A stretch of DNA of 55,370 bases from Streptomyces jumonjinensis (GCF_009600885.1 NZ_VCLA01000133.1:1-55370), one strand, 5' to 3'. Counted from the stretch's first letter, positions 42,882 through 50,879 are shown. The notes: generated from the letters alone by a model not told the origin. Translations and numbers: made by a program.

Positions 42882-43306
42882 GCCGTCCGCCCCTCGGCCG
42901 TGCCGGGTGAGTGCGCTGAGTGCAGCCTCTCGACCAGCACCGACACCTCGGGGACCGTCATGCCCACCAGAGTCTCCACCCGTTCGACGACACGGCGGCG
43001 GACCGCGCCGCACTGTCCGCCGATGTCGGAGGGATAGCCGAGTTCCAGGCTGACCCTCACCCGGGCGGCGTCATGGCGCACCGTGACGGCGGCCTGGGGA
43101 GCCCTGCCGCCCCGGGGCAGCGTGCCGATCGCCTCGCGGGCCGCCTGTCCGGCGATCTTCGCGACGACCCGGTCGGCGATGGCGGTCGCGCCCCGTTCAC
43201 CGGGCGCGATCCGCCCGCCGGGCGGCGGATCCCTCCGTACGTCCGGGTCCCGTTCACCGTCACCGTCACCGTCACCGGGTCGTGCGCTGTTGTGCTCCGA
43301 GGCCAC
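42878..43306 (-). CDS. Asp23/Gls24 family protein (second copy)
   Basis: 142 residues. Disordered Gly/Asp/Arg N-terminus (about 1-38), then the Asp23 core: TAIADRVVAKIAGQAAREAIG, AAVTVRHDAARVRVSLELGYPSDI and RVETLVGMTVPEVSVLVERL. Family members form membrane-associated oligomers and respond to alkaline or envelope stress. It overlaps the DUF6286-type gene by four bases and lies six bases after the 63-residue gene, so the operon is tight. Confidence 0.88.
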   Translation of the reverse strand: MASEHNSARPGDGDGDGERDPDVRRDPPPGGRIAPGERGATAIADRVVAKIAGQAAREAIGTLPRGGRAPQAAVTVRHDAARVRVSLELGYPSDIGGQCGAVRRRVVERVETLVGMTVPEVSVLVERLHSAHSPGTAEGRTA

Positions 43307-43312
43307 CCGCCG

Positions 43313-43504
43313 TCACCGCCGCCGGTCGCCGCGCTCGCGACCGCGGAGGAAGTCTCCGGGCTCGAAGTCGCCCTCCACCAGGCGGCCCACCACAAAACCG
43401 ACCGCGCCGAGTGCGGCGACCAGCAGAAACGCGCCGAAGCCACCAAAATACCCGGCGAAGCCGAGCGCCATACCGGCCAGCATGCCGGCCATAGCCATGC
43501 TCAT
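43313..43504 (-). CDS. Small glycine-zipper membrane protein of the Asp23 cluster
   Basis: 63 residues with one long hydrophobic, Gly-rich segment (about 5-42: AMAGMLAGMALGFAGYFGGFGAFLLVAALGAVGFVVG), which could make two short helices, and a charged tail (EPGDFLRGRERGDRRR). Small membrane proteins of the DUF2273 kind commonly accompany Asp23; this one resembles them in position and size. Its function is unknown. Confidence 0.75.
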   Translation of the reverse strand: MSMAMAGMLAGMALGFAGYFGGFGAFLLVAALGAVGFVVGRLVEGDFEPGDFLRGRERGDRRR

Positions 43505-43543
43505 GTCTGAGCTCCTCTTACAGGGGTGTGCGGAACGGGTCGG

Positions 43544-44017
43544 CTACTGGATCCGCGGCTCCGGCTCGTCGTCCTCGCCCTCGGGCAGTTTCACATCGCT
43601 GACCGCGATGTTGACTTCGACGACCTCCAGGCTCGTCATCCGTTCCACTGCTGAGATCACGTTCTCGCGCACCGCTCGGGCGACATCGGAGATGGCGACG
43701 CCATAGTCCACGACGATCTCCAGGTCGATGGCGGTCTGCACCTCGCCGACCTCGGCCTTCACCCCTCGGGTGACCTGGGACTTGGCACCGCCCGGCACCC
43801 GGTCCCGTACCGCGCCGAAGGTCCGGGAGAGACCGCTGCCCATGGCGTTGACGCCGACCACGTCGCGTGCGGCGAGTCCGGCGATCTTCTCGACGACGCC
43901 GTCGGCGATGGTGGTGCGGCCCCGGGAGCCGGGGTCCCCGCCGCCGCGCTTGCTGGTCGATGTCTTCCTCGGCTCGCCGCCCGAGCCGCCGGGGGCACTG
44001 CCGGTTGATTCACTCAT
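43544..44017 (-). CDS. Asp23/Gls24 family alkaline-shock protein (first copy)
   Basis: 157 residues. Low-complexity N-terminus (SESTGSAPGGSGGEPRKTST), then the Asp23 domain: TTIADGVVEKIAGLAARDVVGVNAMG, AIDLEIVVDYGVAISDVARAVRENVISAVERMTSLEVVEVNIAVSDV split across about 55-145. Better conserved than the copy at 42878, so probably the main structural subunit. First gene of the leftward operon; the 207-bp divergent region upstream contains the promoters. Confidence 0.93.
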   Translation of the reverse strand: MSESTGSAPGGSGGEPRKTSTSKRGGGDPGSRGRTTIADGVVEKIAGLAARDVVGVNAMGSGLSRTFGAVRDRVPGGAKSQVTRGVKAEVGEVQTAIDLEIVVDYGVAISDVARAVRENVISAVERMTSLEVVEVNIAVSDVKLPEGEDDEPEPRIQ

Positions 44018-44183
44018 CGCCTCGCATCCCTTCCGGGTTCACCGGGGATTCCGGGGTTTCCGGCCTCCGGCGCTGTTCTGGTGCTCCGATTGCCGGAGAC
44101 CGTCCGGATACTGCTGGGCGTCACGGGGAAGAACCGAGCATGCTGAAAAATCCCTAAGACACCCTTTAGCCCACATTAAGCGC

Positions 44184-44210
44184 GGTTGTCCTCTCCCGCG
44201 CCGGGGATAC
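44184..44210 (+). promoter_or_regulatory. SigB-like promoter for the divergent Asp23-like gene
   Basis: GGTTG at 44184-44188 and GGGATAC at 44204-44210 fit the Streptomyces SigB-type pattern GNNT-N16-GGGTAY with one change. It is 15 bp ahead of the ATG at 44225, which would give a very short leader. Confidence 0.4.
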
Positions 44211-44224
44211 GGCAGGCTGGGGCA

Positions 44225-44950
44225 ATGACCACTGCGGACGCGGTACGGAGACGGCTCGGTCTCGGCAGGCTGCTCCCGCTGGGCGAAGCGGCGGACGGGG
44301 CCTGGCTCACCGAGCAGGCGGCCGGGGAGGTGCTGCGGATCGCGGCGGGCGGGGTCGCGGACATGGAGCTGGGGAAGGTGCGGCTGGCGCTCATCGATCC
44401 GGAGACGGCGGCGGTCCCGGCCGTACCGCCGCCGCCGAGCGCGCTGCCGCCGGGGCCGCTGCGGATCGACGCGGAGCTCGCCGTGACGGCCCTACGGCCG
44501 CTGGCGGCGGTCACGGACGCGCTGCGCCGGGCGCTGTTCTCGGCGGCGCGGGACACGCTGGGGCTGGCGGTCGAGGCGGTGGACCTCCGGGTGACGGCGC
44601 TTCTGGAGACGGCTGGGGCCGGCAGCGGCCGGGGTGCGCGACATGGGCCTCCGGCCGCCGAGCCTGCCGGTGCGACGGGCGGGGAGGAGGGGGCCGGGAC
44701 GGCGTTCAGGGCAGGCACCGGTGCGACGGACGCGGTCGGGCGGGCGGTGGCCTCGGTCCCGGGGGTCGCGGAGCCCGGGGCGGCGCTCGGCCCGGCCGTC
44801 CGGCTGGCGGCGGACCATGTCCGCGTCGAGGTGGCGACGGCGCCCGGCCACTACCCGCCGGCCGTGGCGAGGGCGGTCCGCATGGCGGTCTCGGGGGCAC
44901 TCGGGGACGACCGCCCGGTATCCGTGCTGGTCACCCGGGTATCCCTCTGA
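44225..44950 (+). CDS. Asp23-like divergent protein of the alkaline-shock cluster
   Basis: 241 residues, Ala/Gly/Pro-rich. The C-terminal segment (VRLAADHVRVEVATAPGHYPPAVARAVRMAVSGAL through PVSVLVTRV, about 190-240) has the Asp23 strand-helix-strand plan. The N-terminal half (ADMELGKVRLALIDPETAAV, then LRIDAELAVTALRPLAAVTDALRRAL) looks like a degenerate second copy. A disordered linker (about 140-180) separates them. Divergent from the Asp23 operon and possibly stress-controlled by the SigB-like promoter. Family placement is by pattern only. Confidence 0.7.
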   Translation: MTTADAVRRRLGLGRLLPLGEAADGAWLTEQAAGEVLRIAAGGVADMELGKVRLALIDPETAAVPAVPPPPSALPPGPLRIDAELAVTALRPLAAVTDALRRALFSAARDTLGLAVEAVDLRVTALLETAGAGSGRGARHGPPAAEPAGATGGEEGAGTAFRAGTGATDAVGRAVASVPGVAEPGAALGPAVRLAADHVRVEVATAPGHYPPAVARAVRMAVSGALGDDRPVSVLVTRVSL

Positions 44951-45140
44951 GCCCGGGCGGGCCGCCGGACACCGGGACCGCCGGGCCGGGCGATGGTGAG
45001 CACATGGGAGGGGCCGCGCTCCCCAGCGACTGGGCGCGCTTCGTACGGCCGGGATCGGCGGCGGGCGGTTGAGGTCTCAGGGGAGGGGGCCACCCTGCCC
45101 TGTGCGGGCCCTTGTCGGGGGCCAGCCCCCGAACCCCCGC

Positions 45141-45207
45141 GCCTCAATCGCCGGCGGGGCTGAATTTGGCCCCCCTTGCCTCAAATACCGGCGAGGCTGG
45201 ATTTTGC
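45141..45207. repeat. REP-like dispersed repeat, two copies
   Basis: GCCTCAATCGCCGGCGGGGC continuing TGAATTTGGC (45141-45170) and GCCTCAAATACCGGCGAGGC continuing TGGATTTTGC (45178-45207) are diverged copies. The CTCAA-N-GCCGG-N-GGCTGGATTT pattern is one I have seen in many Streptomyces intergenic regions. Confidence 0.7.
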
Positions 45208-45311
45208 AGACTTCGTCCGGGGGGATCCCCAAGGGGCTGGGTTTGCCGGGGTTGCCCGGCACCCGGGATAGGCGGTCGGCAGGTTGGGGTCTCAGGGGAG
45301 GGGGCCGCGCA

Positions 45312-45415
45312 GGGGTGGTGCCGGGACGTAAAACGTGATTTGTGGCGCGAAGGAGGCCCGTCATTGAACAAGGGCTGGAAACGCGCCCGTAAATCATGAG
45401 TCCCGGCACCACCCC
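45312..45415. mobile_element. MITE-like 104-bp element with 16-bp perfect terminal inverted repeats
   Basis: GGGGTGGTGCCGGGAC (45312-45327) and its exact complement (45400-45415) bound 72 bp that continue to pair: TGATTT (45336-45341) with AAATCA (45391-45396), and GGCGCG (45344-45349) with CGCGCC (45382-45387). No coding frame fills it and no clear target duplication is visible. It may be a miniature transposable element or a large structured RNA. The interior is A/T-richer than its flanks. Confidence 0.5.
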
Positions 45416-45553
45416 GGAGCGGCCCCCGGACTCCAGCCCCGGAGCACCCCCGCCCAGCCCCGAAGCCCCCGGGCGAACCCCGGACCCCAGCACACCGTCG
45501 CCCAGCCCACAACACACCCGGCCTACCCCCGGAGCGCCCCCTGCGGCGGCCGG

Positions 45554-46357
45554 TCAGTCGCCGAGGCCCGCGAGATCCCGCAGCCTGCGCGCCTGAGCCG
45601 CCCGTTCCGCGATGAGCTGCTGGTCGTACGACCGCTCGGCGGCGCCCTGGAGCAGCGCCTTGGTCTCGATCACCGCGTCACGCGGCGCGGCGAGCAGCGC
45701 GGAGGCGAGATCGCGTACGGCGTCGTCCAGCTCCGCTTCGGGCACCACCAGATTGGCCAGCCCGATGCGCTCGGCCTCCTCCGCGTGCACGGAGCGTCCC
45801 GTGGCGCAGATCTCCAGCGCACGGGCGTACCCCACCAGCGACACCAGCGGATGGGTGCCCGCGAGGTCGGGGACGAGTCCGAGACTGGTCTCGCGCATGG
45901 CGAACTGAACGTCCGGCGCCACGACCCGGAGATCGCAGGCGAGCGCGAGCTGGAAGCCCGCGCCTATGGCATGGCCCCGCACGGCCGCGATCGTGACCAG
46001 ATCGCTCCGTCGCCACCAGGTGAAAGCCTCCTGGTACTCGGCGATGGCGGCGTCCAGTTCCGCGTCGGAGCCGCGCGCCAGATCGAGGAACGACGGTTCC
46101 CCGTCGAAGCCCTCCGGGGTGAACGCCTGCCGGTCGAGTCCGGCGGAGAAGGACTTGCCCTCGCCGCGCAGCACCACGACCCGCACGGTGCCCGGCAGCG
46201 ACCGCCCGGCGTGCGTCAATGCCCGCCACAGAGCGGGAGATTGGGCATTGCGCTTGGCCGGGTTGGTCAGGGTCACCGTGGCGACCGTGTCCTCGACGGT
46301 GAGCCGTACGCCGTCCTTGTCCAGCACGAGGTCGTGCACGGAGTCGGGCGAAGTCAT
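45554..46357 (-). CDS. Enoyl-CoA hydratase/isomerase (crotonase) family protein
   Basis: 267 residues, crotonase fold. Oxyanion-hole segments are visible: SFSAGLDRQAF (about 69-79) and VRGHAIGAGFQLALACDLR (about 125-143). The first catalytic Glu of true hydratases (GGGxE) is replaced by Gln in AGFQL, while the second is kept in FAMRETSLG. Activity may therefore be isomerase-like, thioesterase-like or other rather than hydratase. No fatty-acid degradation gene is adjacent. Confidence 0.85.
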   Translation of the reverse strand: MTSPDSVHDLVLDKDGVRLTVEDTVATVTLTNPAKRNAQSPALWRALTHAGRSLPGTVRVVVLRGEGKSFSAGLDRQAFTPEGFDGEPSFLDLARGSDAELDAAIAEYQEAFTWWRRSDLVTIAAVRGHAIGAGFQLALACDLRVVAPDVQFAMRETSLGLVPDLAGTHPLVSLVGYARALEICATGRSVHAEEAERIGLANLVVPEAELDDAVRDLASALLAAPRDAVIETKALLQGAAERSYDQQLIAERAAQARRLRDLAGLGD

Positions 46358-46477
46358 GGGGCGCCTCCGGTTCGGGTGCAGTGTCGGTGCAGTCGCAGAC
46401 TAGCTAAGCGACCGCACAGTAACCACCCGTAGACGGCCACCGTCCGGTGACCGGCCACCGGTGGACGACTGCCGGGG

Positions 46478-46501
46478 CCACCCGGCCGACCGGCCGGGTG
46501 G
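46478..46501 (-). terminator. 10-bp hairpin downstream of gbn
   Basis: CCACCCGGCC pairs with GGCCGGGTGG around a four-base loop, 43 bp past the gbn stop on the minus strand. Confidence 0.6.
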
Positions 46502-46543
46502 GCACCACGCAGAACCGATGGGGAGCCCTGGTCTTTCAGGACC

Positions 46544-46765
46544 TCAGGCCGAAGCGGCCTTCTTGCCTCGCGTCGCTCCGCCGCGTCCCCGTAGGGTGAC
46601 TCCGGACTCGCTCAGCATCCGATGGACGAATCCATAGGAGCGACCGGTCTCTTCGGCCAGCGCCCGGATGCTCGCACCGGAGTCGTATTTCTTCTTCAGG
46701 TCTGCCGCGAGCTTGTCGCGCGCGGCGCCGGTAACCCGGCTGCCCTTCTTCAGAGTCTCGGCCAC
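46544..46765 (-). CDS. gbn: Small helix-turn-helix nucleoid-associated protein, Gbn-like
   Basis: 73 residues: VAETLKKGSRVTGAARDKLAADLKKKYDSGASIRALAEETGRSYGFVHRML, then a basic tail GRGGATRGKKA. The HTH spans about 30-52. Size, composition and basic tail match what I recall of S. coelicolor Gbn (SCO1839), a GATC-binding nucleoid protein affecting development. The GTG start has GAGGAGG six bases ahead. The upstream 430 bp is rich in GATC and inverted repeats, which fits self-control. Ortholog identity rests on memory of the sequence and on gene order. Confidence 0.78.
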   Translation of the reverse strand: MAETLKKGSRVTGAARDKLAADLKKKYDSGASIRALAEETGRSYGFVHRMLSESGVTLRGRGGATRGKKAASA

Positions 46766-47197
46766 CCGTGCCTCCTCATGGGAAGTGCGCTCTGGACTTC
46801 TCATGATCACCCCTTGCGCCCTTCCTGGCCACCCATTCGGCAAGGTCCATGCGAGGACCTTCATGCCCCGACATACGGCCACGGCGACCGGAATCACTCA
46901 TTCCGGAGCCCGGCCTCAGCGCACCAAAAGAAGGATCCAAGGGAAGTAGCAGGTCAGAGGGGGTATGCCCAGGATCTGCTGGACAAATGCATGGATGACG
47001 ACAATCGGACGAGCTCTCCGCCGGGGTATGAGACGTACTCACTCAGATGATGGATCACCCATGAGCCGAATGATCCATACCCAGTGGATCAGCACGACCC
47101 GGCGTACTCGGCGCGGCTCCGCCGGGCCACCCGGACCGGGCCGCCGCCCCGGAAGTCACCGCTCCGGGGCCGCCGATCCGGGGCCGCCGATCCGGGA
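46766..47197. promoter_or_regulatory. gbn upstream region: six GATC sites and three palindromes
   Basis: No gene in 432 bp. GATC occurs at 46805, 46934, 46973, 47053, 47072 and 47087. Perfect inverted repeats are AAGGTCC-N6-GGACCTT (46842-46861) and CCGGAAT-N5-ATTCCGG (46888-46906). TGGATCA (47051-47057), TGATCCA (47071-47077) and TGGATCA (47085-47091) form a cluster. A second short set of AT-rich bases near 46915-46945 may be the promoter. Confidence 0.55.
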
Positions 47198-48796
47198 TCA
47201 GGCGAGGGTCACCAGATCCGCGTAGTCCGCGCCCCACAGGTCCTCGACGCCGTCCGGCAGCAGGATGATCCGCTCCGGCTCCAGCGCCGCCACGGCCCCC
47301 TCGTCGTGGGTGACGAGGATGACCGCGCCCTTGTAGGTGCGCAGCGCGCCGAGGATCTCCTGGCGGCTGGCGGGGTCGAGGTTGTTGGTGGGCTCGTCCA
47401 GGAGCAGGACGTTGGCGGAGGAGACGACCAGGGTGGCGAGCGCCAGCCGGGTCTTCTCACCGCCGGAGAGCACTCCGGCGGGCTTGTCGACGTCGTCGCC
47501 GGAGAAGAGGAACGAGCCGAGCGTCTTCCGCACCTCGACCAGATCGAGATCGGGGGCGGAGGAACGCATGTTCTCCAGGACCGAGCGGTCCGGGTCGAGG
47601 GTCTCGTGCTCCTGGGCGTAGTAGCCGAGCTTGAGGCCGTGCCCCGGGGTGACCTCTCCGGTGTCGGGCTTCTCGACGCCCGCGAGCAGCCTCAGCAGCG
47701 TCGTCTTGCCCGCGCCGTTGAGGCCGAGGATGACGACCCGGGAGCCCTTGTCGATCGCGAGGTCCACATCGGTGAAGATCTCCAGCGATCCATACGACTT
47801 GGACAGGCCCTCCGCCGTGAGCGGGGTCTTGCCGCAGGGCGCGGGCTCGGGGAAGCGCAGCTTGGCGACCTTGTCGGAGACCCGCTCGTCCTCCAGGCCG
47901 GCGAGCAGCCGCTGGGCGCGCTTGGCCATGTTCTGGGCGGCGACGGTCTTGGTGGCCTTGGCGCGCATCTTGTCGGCCTGCGCGTTGAGGGCGGCGGCCT
48001 TCTTCTCGGCGTTCTGGCGCTCGCGCTTGCGGCGCTTCTCGTCGGCCTCGCGCTGCTGCTGGTAGAGCTTCCAGCCCATGTTGTAGACGTCGATGGCCGA
48101 CCGGTTGGCGTCGAGGTAGAAGACCTTGTTGACGACCGTCTCGACCAGGTCGACGTCGTGGGAGATGACGATGAAGCCGCCGCGGTAGGTCTTGAGGTAG
48201 TCGCGGAGCCAGACGATCGAGTCGGCGTCGAGGTGGTTCGTGGGCTCGTCGAGGAGCAGGGTGTCGGCGTCGGAGAAGAGGATGCGCGCCAGCTCGACCC
48301 GGCGGCGCTGGCCGCCGGAGAGCGTATGGAGCGGCTGGCCGAGGACCCGGTCGGGGAGTCCGAGCGCGGCGGCGATGGTGGCGGCCTCGGCCTCGGCGGC
48401 GTAGCCGCCCTTGGTGAGGAACTCCGTCTCCAGGCGCTCGTACTTCTTCATCGCCTTCTCGCGGGTGGCGCCCTGGCCGTTCGCCATCCGGTCCTCGTTC
48501 TCGCGCATCTTGCGGAGTACGGAGTCGAGCTCGCGGGCGGAGAGGATGCGGTCGCGGGCGAGGGTGTCGAGGTCGCCGGTGCGCGGGTCCTGGGGGAGGT
48601 AGCCGACCTCGCCGGAGCGGGCGATGGCGCCTGCGGCGGGGATGCCCTCGCCCGCGAGGCACTTGGTGAGGGTGGTCTTCCCCGCGCCGTTGCGGCCGAC
48701 CAGGCCGATCCGGTCGCCCTTGGCGATGCGGAAGGAAGCGGACTCGATGAGGACTCGGGCGCCGGCGCGCAGCTCGATACCGGAAGCGGTGATCAC
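47198..48796 (-). CDS. ABC-F family ATP-binding protein (ribosome-associated)
   Basis: 532 residues, two ABC cassettes on one chain with no membrane helices. Walker A motifs are VGRNGAGKTTL (about 34-44) and LGLNGAGKTTLL (about 350), signatures LSGGQRRRVELA and LSGGEKTRLALA, Walker B LLLDEPTNHLD and LLLDEPTNNLD. The linker (about 255-305, KRRKRERQNAEKKAAAL) is long and Lys/Arg-rich, as in ABC-F translation factors that act at the ribosomal E site. I see nothing that marks it as antibiotic-resistance type. GTG start at 48796. Confidence 0.93.
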   Translation of the reverse strand: MITASGIELRAGARVLIESASFRIAKGDRIGLVGRNGAGKTTLTKCLAGEGIPAAGAIARSGEVGYLPQDPRTGDLDTLARDRILSARELDSVLRKMRENEDRMANGQGATREKAMKKYERLETEFLTKGGYAAEAEAATIAAALGLPDRVLGQPLHTLSGGQRRRVELARILFSDADTLLLDEPTNHLDADSIVWLRDYLKTYRGGFIVISHDVDLVETVVNKVFYLDANRSAIDVYNMGWKLYQQQREADEKRRKRERQNAEKKAAALNAQADKMRAKATKTVAAQNMAKRAQRLLAGLEDERVSDKVAKLRFPEPAPCGKTPLTAEGLSKSYGSLEIFTDVDLAIDKGSRVVILGLNGAGKTTLLRLLAGVEKPDTGEVTPGHGLKLGYYAQEHETLDPDRSVLENMRSSAPDLDLVEVRKTLGSFLFSGDDVDKPAGVLSGGEKTRLALATLVVSSANVLLLDEPTNNLDPASRQEILGALRTYKGAVILVTHDEGAVAALEPERIILLPDGVEDLWGADYADLVTLA

Positions 48797-49167
48797 GGAC
48801 AGACTCCAGGGCGGTGGGAACGACGGAAGGACGGGCGTGGAGGCTTCGGCGCCGTCTAATGCGCAAGGAGAATGGCCATAAGGGCCAGTCTAACGGGGGC
48901 CTGCAAGTGGTTATCCCGGCTCGGACCGGGCCCGTGGGCGCGGTGCGCGGGGCACGGCAAGGGGCGGACGCTCCGGTGCGCGGGAGCACGGCCAGGGTCG
49001 GACGCCCGGCTGAGACTCAGCTCACACCGGGTGCGCGGGGGCGGGCACCGCGGAGGCCCCGCAGACGGCTGACGGGGGCCCTGGGCGGGCCCCCGTCAGC
49101 GGTCCCGGCGTCTCCGGTCCTCAGCGCCCACGGCTCTGAGCGTCTCCGGCCCTAAGCGCCTCCGGCC
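48797..49167. other. 371-bp spacer with a terminator and short repeats
   Basis: No gene. A 14-bp perfect hairpin lies at 49068-49100 (separate entry). The last 35 bp (about 49147-49180) repeat CCTAAGCGCCTCCGG twice, so the stop region of the HEAT-like gene is duplicated. The left end holds the ABC-F promoter region, in which no clear motif was found. Confidence 0.65.
49068..49100 (-). terminator. 14-bp hairpin terminator after the 528-residue gene
   Basis: GCTGACGGGGGCCC (49068-49081) pairs perfectly with 49087-49100 around a five-base loop. Confidence 0.78.
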
Positions 49168-50754
49168 CTAAGCGCCTCCGGTGTGCACCTGGAACGCGGC
49201 CCGGCGCACGGCCTTGGCCAGGGCCGGATCGGGGTGCGCGGCGGCCAGGGCCACCAGGACCTGGACGGTGCGCGGGTGGCCGCCGGATCTGACCTCCTCC
49301 AGCAGCGCGGGGACGGTGCCCTGGACCGCGGAGTCCAGATGGCGCAGCAGCAGCTGGGGCTCCCCGTGATCGGCGACGGCCGCCGCGGTGTCGACCCAGA
49401 GCCAGGTGGCCTCCTCGCGGGAGAGGACGTCGGGGGCGTCCTCGGGATCCGCTCCCTCGTACTCCGCGAGCCACAGCAGGGCGTAGGGACGGAGCGAGGG
49501 CTCGTCCGCGACGGCGCGCACCTCGGCCTCGGCGGGGGCTCCGACGACCCGCAGCGCCTCGAAGGCGAGCCCGCGCAGCAGGGCGTCCTCGCCCCGGGCG
49601 ACGCCGAGGAGTTCGGTCACGGCGCTGGAGACCGTACGCGCGGCCAGCCAGGCGCGGTACTCGGCGCGGGCGGGGCCGGGGGTGAGCCGGGCGCAGCCGC
49701 GCAGCATGTCGTCGGCCGACTGCTCGATATTGCCGGCCGGGCTCTGGGCGGCGACGCAGATCTGCTCCAGCTTGACCCAGACCGCCCAGTTGCCGAGCGG
49801 GGTGAGGGTGGCGGAGCGGCCTTTGTCGAGGGTGAGCGCGCCGACGGCGGAGAGCCCTTCGAGGGCCCAGTCGAGCAGGGCGGTGCCTACCCCGGATACG
49901 CCGTCCGCATCAGAGGCGTCCACCGCGGCGGCCGGACCGAGCGGGCCGGGCGTCCGCTCGTCCGTAGCCGCGGGGTGGTGGAGCGTGGCGATACGGCCGG
50001 GGGACGCGGTCTCCTCCCCCTCTTCCGCCTCCTCCCCCTCCTCCCCCCCTTCCACGGGAACGTGGACGGACGTGGACGCGCGGGCGGCGGGTCCGTGGCC
50101 GGCCACGGGCAGCGGCTCGGCCGGTGGGCCGTAGGGGACTTCGCAGCGCTCCTCGCGCAGTTCCGCGACGCGCTGCTCCAGCAGGTCCAGCAGCGCCGGC
50201 ACCAGGACCGGTCCGGCGGAGAGCTGGAGCAGGGAGAGCAGCTGGGGCACTGCTTCCACGACCTCGGCGACGGCGGCGGGAGCGACGTCCGACGGGGCCG
50301 GGTGGATCAGGGACCAGGCGTCGAAGAGGGCGACCCAGCCGCGGAGCACGGCCATGTCGTCACGGTCCCAGGCGCGCAGCCGCCAGCCGGGGCGGGCGGT
50401 GTCGCCATGGAGTTCGACCAGGCCGGCGAGGCGGGCGCGGTCCCATCCGGCGCGTACCTGGCGGGGGGTCAGGCCGAGTGCCGCGGCGGCCCGGTCCCGG
50501 GCCGGGGCGGCGAGCGATGCGGTGCCGGGAGCCCGCGCCACGGCGGCCCAGCGGGCGATCCGTACGGCGTCGGCGAGGACTTCCCGCGCCTGGCGGGCCA
50601 GTTCCGCGGGGGGCGGGGTGCCCTCGGGGGGCCTTGGGGCCGGGCGGGTACGCCGGGTGGCCACGGCCCGCCGAGCGGTGGGCAGTGGTCGCGGGCGGAC
50701 AAGACGGAGTCTGGAGTTGCGCGCCAATTGCTCATCAGGCTTTCGGGACGTCAC
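49168..50754 (-). CDS. Large conserved protein of unknown function, helical-repeat-like
   Basis: 528 residues, Ala/Leu/Glu/Arg-rich, mostly helical by composition. The C-terminal half contains HEAT-like pairs (ALLRGLAFEALRVVGAPAEAEVRAVADEPSL, VQVLVALAAAHPDPALAKAVRRAAFQVHT). The N-terminal third has a helix-turn-helix-like stretch (ALGLTPRQVRAGWDRARLAGLVEL). A run of Glu (GGEEGEEAEEGEE, about 240) breaks the middle. It is soluble with no signal peptide. GTG at 50754 was chosen; frame is open to 50943. Function not recognised. Confidence 0.78.
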   Translation of the reverse strand: MTSRKPDEQLARNSRLRLVRPRPLPTARRAVATRRTRPAPRPPEGTPPPAELARQAREVLADAVRIARWAAVARAPGTASLAAPARDRAAAALGLTPRQVRAGWDRARLAGLVELHGDTARPGWRLRAWDRDDMAVLRGWVALFDAWSLIHPAPSDVAPAAVAEVVEAVPQLLSLLQLSAGPVLVPALLDLLEQRVAELREERCEVPYGPPAEPLPVAGHGPAARASTSVHVPVEGGEEGEEAEEGEETASPGRIATLHHPAATDERTPGPLGPAAAVDASDADGVSGVGTALLDWALEGLSAVGALTLDKGRSATLTPLGNWAVWVKLEQICVAAQSPAGNIEQSADDMLRGCARLTPGPARAEYRAWLAARTVSSAVTELLGVARGEDALLRGLAFEALRVVGAPAEAEVRAVADEPSLRPYALLWLAEYEGADPEDAPDVLSREEATWLWVDTAAAVADHGEPQLLLRHLDSAVQGTVPALLEEVRSGGHPRTVQVLVALAAAHPDPALAKAVRRAAFQVHTGGA

Positions 50755-50879
50755 AAGGTGCAGTCTTCCCGCTGACGGCCCGAAAGCCCAAACGGAACCC
50801 GGTGGGCATGGATTGGCCGGTCCTGGCGACCGTGGTGGCGGGATCTCGACGGGCCGCTGTCGCGGGGTCCGCGCGGGGG

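Larger units (their letters stand above)
44951..45553. other. 603-bp gene-free region made of dispersed and inverted repeats
   Basis: No gene is supported. It holds a 25-bp direct repeat with one mismatch (45067-45091 and 45282-45306), a TCGGGGGC-CA-GCCCCCGA hairpin (45115-45132), two copies of a 30-bp REP-like unit (45141-45170 and 45178-45207), and a 104-bp element with 16-bp inverted ends (45312-45415). The final part (45416-45553) is Pro-rich-looking, GC-biased DNA without a credible start. The mix suggests a site where dispersed Streptomyces repeats accumulate. Confidence 0.75.

Noticed and set aside
41503..43053. Long plus-strand frame running through the heptamer repeat into the AmaP operon
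   Set aside because: The heptamer does not shut the frame, but the product is Ser/Arg-rich and antisense to three well-supported genes.
45396..45596. Small Pro-rich plus-strand frame
   Set aside because: Starts inside the 104-bp inverted-repeat element, has no ribosome site and overlaps the end of the crotonase gene antisense.
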